DNA from: an uncultured Chitinophagaceae bacterium | GTDB lineage: Bacteria > Bacteroidota > Bacteroidia > Chitinophagales > Chitinophagaceae | DNA length: 7,617 nucleotides | NCBI GenBank assembly: GCA_946479005.1 | Contig: CAMLEM010000073.1 | Location: forward strand, 1-7,617 | Reading direction: 5' to 3' | Shown: in pieces, positions 5,670 through 7,617 of the stretch | How positions within the stretch are numbered: the first letter of the stretch is position 1 | How the letters are laid out: every line of letters begins with the position of its first letter | The notes under the pieces: generated by a model | Told to the model about the DNA's origin: nothing | The model's input: the letters and a program-made list of their open reading frames with translations, nothing else | Databases searched by the model: none | Position numbers and translations under genes: made by a program

Positions 5670-7148
5670 TTATTGCCTGAAATTTTTCAACACCTGCTTC
5701 GCGGCGATCTCGCCGCTGATCAGGCTGGGTGGAACGCCTGGTCCGGGAACCGTCAACTGGCCAGCAAAAAAAAGATTCCTGAGCTTCTTACTCCTGCAGG
5801 AAGGACGGAAGATCGCCGTTTGCTTCAAGGTATTTGCCAAGCCATAGGCGTTCCCCCTGTAGGAATTATAATCCCTCGCAAAATCACTTACCGAATAGGA
5901 TCTCTTCAAAACAACCGAATCGAATATACTTTGTCCCGTTTGTTTTTCCATACGCGAGATGACCATTTTGAAATATTTTTCCCGCAATTCCTCGCTGTCA
6001 CCTTCCAGGCCTGCGGCCACTGGTATCAGCAGAACGAGGTTCTCCATCCCGGGGGGCGCTGAATGCGGATCCGTCTTTGAAGAAACACTCGCATAGAACA
6101 AAGGTTCATTGGGCCAGGAGGGTTCTTTGTAAATTTCGCTGGCGTGTTTTTCGAAGGGAACATCGAAGAATAAGCTATGATGAAGAAGGTGTTTAAGTTT
6201 TTTATTCATGCCCACATAAAACATTAAACAGGAGGGCGCCATTACGCGTTTGCTCCAATAATCCTCACTGTACGAACGGTCGGGGGGCGACAATAACCTG
6301 GTTTCTGTAAAATGATAATCGGCGGTGCTGATCACTGCGTCGGGCTCATAAACAGCCAGGGAAGTATGCACCCTGGCGACCTTCCTTCCATCTGTTTCCA
6401 GGCGGGTGCAATTCTCATTGAAATGGAATTTCACTCCTTCCCCCTCTGCCAGCTGGTGCATTGCTTTCACCACCGAATACATTCCTCCTTCCGGGTACCA
6501 GGTGCCGCCCATTATATCGGCATAATTCATCAGGCTGTATAAAGAAGGTGTGTTTTCGGGAAGCGCACCGAGAAAAAGAACGGGAAACTCCATCACCTGC
6601 CTGAGGCGGGGATCCCGGAAATGTTTCGCGATATGTGAACGAATGGAATTCAGCAGGTCCAGCCGAATGGCCCCCTGCAATGTTTTCCAGTTCATAAATT
6701 CGAAAAGGGAAAGCCCGGGCTTATGCACCATATCCCCCATTGCCACCTCGTACTTTACGCGGGCCTGGTGAAGAAAACGGTCGAGCTGCCTGGCAGACCC
6801 CTTCTCAATGGATTCAAAAGAATCCCTGAGGGCGTTGATGCTGGCAGGAAGGTCGAGGAATTCATTTTCCCAATAGATCCGGTAGGATGGATCGAGGCGA
6901 TGCAGGGCGTAATAATCAGAAACCTTTTTGCCGAAGAGTCCGAAATATCTTTCAAACACATCGGGCATCCAGTAAAAGCTGGGACCCATATCAAAGGTGA
7001 ATCCCTTTTCCTTCCACTGCGCGGCCCTCCCACCCGGCTGCCCGTTCTTTTCTATGACGGTGACATCCCAGCCATTCCGGGACATAAAAGAAGCGGCTGC
7101 CATTCCGGCGAAGCCGCTTCCCAATACGATCAGGCTTTTATTCGACAC
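5670..7148 (-). CDS. crtI: Phytoene desaturase CrtI
   Basis: CrtI is the FAD-dependent desaturase/isomerase that takes phytoene in four steps to all-trans-lycopene. The 492-aa length is standard. The N-terminal Rossmann motif is GSGFAG at 10-15, followed by the ribose-binding E33 and GGRA (39-42). The C-terminal FAD-binding signature is LFFAGQLTVPGPGVPPS (459-475) followed by ISGEIAA, characteristic of the bacterial CrtI-type family. The segment FDMGPSFYW near residues 52-60 is also typical. The start is GTG at 7146-7148. The first in-frame ATG is codon 16, inside the FAD motif, and an in-frame stop lies upstream at 7185-7187, so GTG is the sensible start. The gene starts 13 nt after the sigma factor stop. 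A C30 desaturase (CrtN) or a hydroxy-carotenoid desaturase (CrtD) would be alternatives, but operon content favours CrtI. Confidence 0.93.
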   Translation of the reverse strand: MSNKSLIVLGSGFAGMAAASFMSRNGWDVTVIEKNGQPGGRAAQWKEKGFTFDMGPSFYWMPDVFERYFGLFGKKVSDYYALHRLDPSYRIYWENEFLDLPASINALRDSFESIEKGSARQLDRFLHQARVKYEVAMGDMVHKPGLSLFEFMNWKTLQGAIRLDLLNSIRSHIAKHFRDPRLRQVMEFPVLFLGALPENTPSLYSLMNYADIMGGTWYPEGGMYSVVKAMHQLAEGEGVKFHFNENCTRLETDGRKVARVHTSLAVYEPDAVISTADYHFTETRLLSPPDRSYSEDYWSKRVMAPSCLMFYVGMNKKLKHLLHHSLFFDVPFEKHASEIYKEPSWPNEPLFYASVSSKTDPHSAPPGMENLVLLIPVAAGLEGDSEELREKYFKMVISRMEKQTGQSIFDSVVLKRSYSVSDFARDYNSYRGNAYGLANTLKQTAIFRPSCRSKKLRNLFFAGQLTVPGPGVPPSLISGEIAAKQVLKNFRQ

Positions 7149-7161
7149 GAAAGAGGTTTGA

Positions 7162-7581
7162 TCAATACCGGCTAAGCTGTTCCTTCAGCAATTTCCTTGC
7201 AAAGTGGATCCTGCTTTTAATGGTTCCCAACGGTTCATTCAGGGCTTCAGAGATCTCGTTGTACTTATACCCTTCAAAGTACAAAACAAATGGGTTCCTG
7301 AAGAGCTCGGGTAGGTTGTGTATCGCCTGGTTGATCTCTTTCAAACGAAGCGCGCTCTCCGCTCCATTGGCCACTGTTGCGGTGGCGCTGTTCAAAAGGA
7401 ACTCATTCGGCGTGGGATCGAAAATCGTTTTTTGTTTAGCTTTCCTGCGGTAATCATTGATAAAAATATTCCGCATTATGGTAAACAGCCAGGCCCGGAT
7501 ATTCGTGCCGGCATTATATTTTTCCTTGTTGGCAAGGGCTTTATAGAGCGTTTCCTGGTAAAGGTCATCGGCGTCCGCCAC
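7162..7581 (-). CDS. ECF-type RNA polymerase sigma factor, N-terminally short
   Basis: The protein is a group IV (ECF) sigma-70 factor of the kind common in Bacteroidota. Region 2 is represented by DADDLYQETLYKAL (3-16, end of 2.1/2.2), then GTNIRAWLFTIMRNIFINDYRRK (25-47, 2.3-2.4, promoter -10 contact). A linker follows, then region 4: IHNLPELFRNPFVLYFEGYKYNEIS and the helix-turn-helix around EPLGTIKSRIHFARKLLKEQL (116-136, -35 contact). From the GTG at 7579-7581 it is only 139 aa. Relatives have roughly 20-30 further residues of region 2.1 first. The upstream codons up to an in-frame TGA at 7612-7614 still read partly like the family (GN directly before VADADD), so the 5' end may be damaged, frameshifted or affected by the sequence edge. 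As the first gene of the crt operon it is the likely regulator, perhaps autoregulatory; no anti-sigma factor is visible. Confidence 0.82.
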   Translation of the reverse strand: MADADDLYQETLYKALANKEKYNAGTNIRAWLFTIMRNIFINDYRRKAKQKTIFDPTPNEFLLNSATATVANGAESALRLKEINQAIHNLPELFRNPFVLYFEGYKYNEISEALNEPLGTIKSRIHFARKLLKEQLSRY

Positions 7582-7591
7582 GTTACCGCTC

Positions 7592-7612
7592 CCGATATAT
7601 CCGATAGCCGAT
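7592..7612 (+). repeat. Three CCGAT repeats at the 5' end of the sigma gene
   Basis: CCGAT occurs at 7592-7596, 7601-7605 and 7608-7612, spaced 7-9 nt apart, with ATATAT between the first two. This falls where the N-terminus of the sigma factor should be encoded and next to the in-frame TGA. It may be chance, an operator-like repeat, or a sign of a rearranged or mis-assembled edge. Confidence 0.2.
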
Positions 7613-7617
7613 CACGC

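Noticed and set aside
3343..7175. Plus-strand open frames opposite crtY, crtZ, idi, crtB and crtI
   Set aside because: All overlap well-supported minus-strand enzymes with complete active-site motifs. None of the shadows shows a domain or signal.
1..7617. CRISPR array, tRNA/rRNA genes, insertion sequences, phage or defence genes
   Set aside because: No spaced direct repeats, RNA-gene signatures, transposase motifs or terminal inverted repeats typical of insertion sequences were seen. The window is metabolic and envelope genes.

Overview
The window looks like chromosomal DNA from a member of the Bacteroidota, most like the Chitinophagaceae. The reasons are the sequence of the ECF sigma factor, the PepSY-like lipoprotein, the A-rich translation starts without clear Shine-Dalgarno sequences, and the order of the carotenoid genes. 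This placement is inferred from family resemblance; no search was run.

The right-hand two thirds (2650-7581, all on the minus strand) is a compact carotenoid operon. In transcription order it reads: ECF sigma factor, crtI (phytoene desaturase), crtB (phytoene synthase), idi (type 1 isopentenyl-diphosphate isomerase), crtZ (beta-carotene hydroxylase) and crtY (lycopene beta-cyclase). The junctions are +13 nt, +8 nt, a 4-nt ATGA overlap, a 1-nt TAATG overlap and a 4-nt TTGA overlap, so the genes are probably co-transcribed and translationally coupled. Together they would balance IPP and DMAPP (Idi), make phytoene from GGPP (CrtB), desaturate it to lycopene (CrtI), cyclise it to beta-carotene (CrtY) and hydroxylate it to zeaxanthin (CrtZ). 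No GGPP synthase (crtE), ketolase (crtW) or glycosyltransferase (crtX) is in the window. The promoter would lie beyond the right edge. The sigma ORF lacks its usual N-terminal part: there is an in-frame TGA close to the edge.

The left third holds unrelated genes. At 1-630 (minus) is a partial protein with an N-terminal four-cysteine cluster. At 696-1274 (minus) is a small secreted M48-like zinc metallopeptidase, followed by a short GC hairpin with a T-tract that looks like an intrinsic terminator. A divergent intergenic region of 261 bp (1275-1535) separates it from a plus-strand PepSY-like lipoprotein (1536-2054). Next comes an imperfect inverted repeat built from about 8-nt units (2073-2151), then a four-helix membrane protein of unknown function (2212-2649, plus). 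Its stop codon abuts the crtY stop codon with no base between them.

The core of the window is a recognisable, not novel, pathway. The features most worth a second look are the shortened sigma factor, the non-ATG starts in the operon, the 8-nt-unit inverted repeat and the zero-spacing convergent gene ends.
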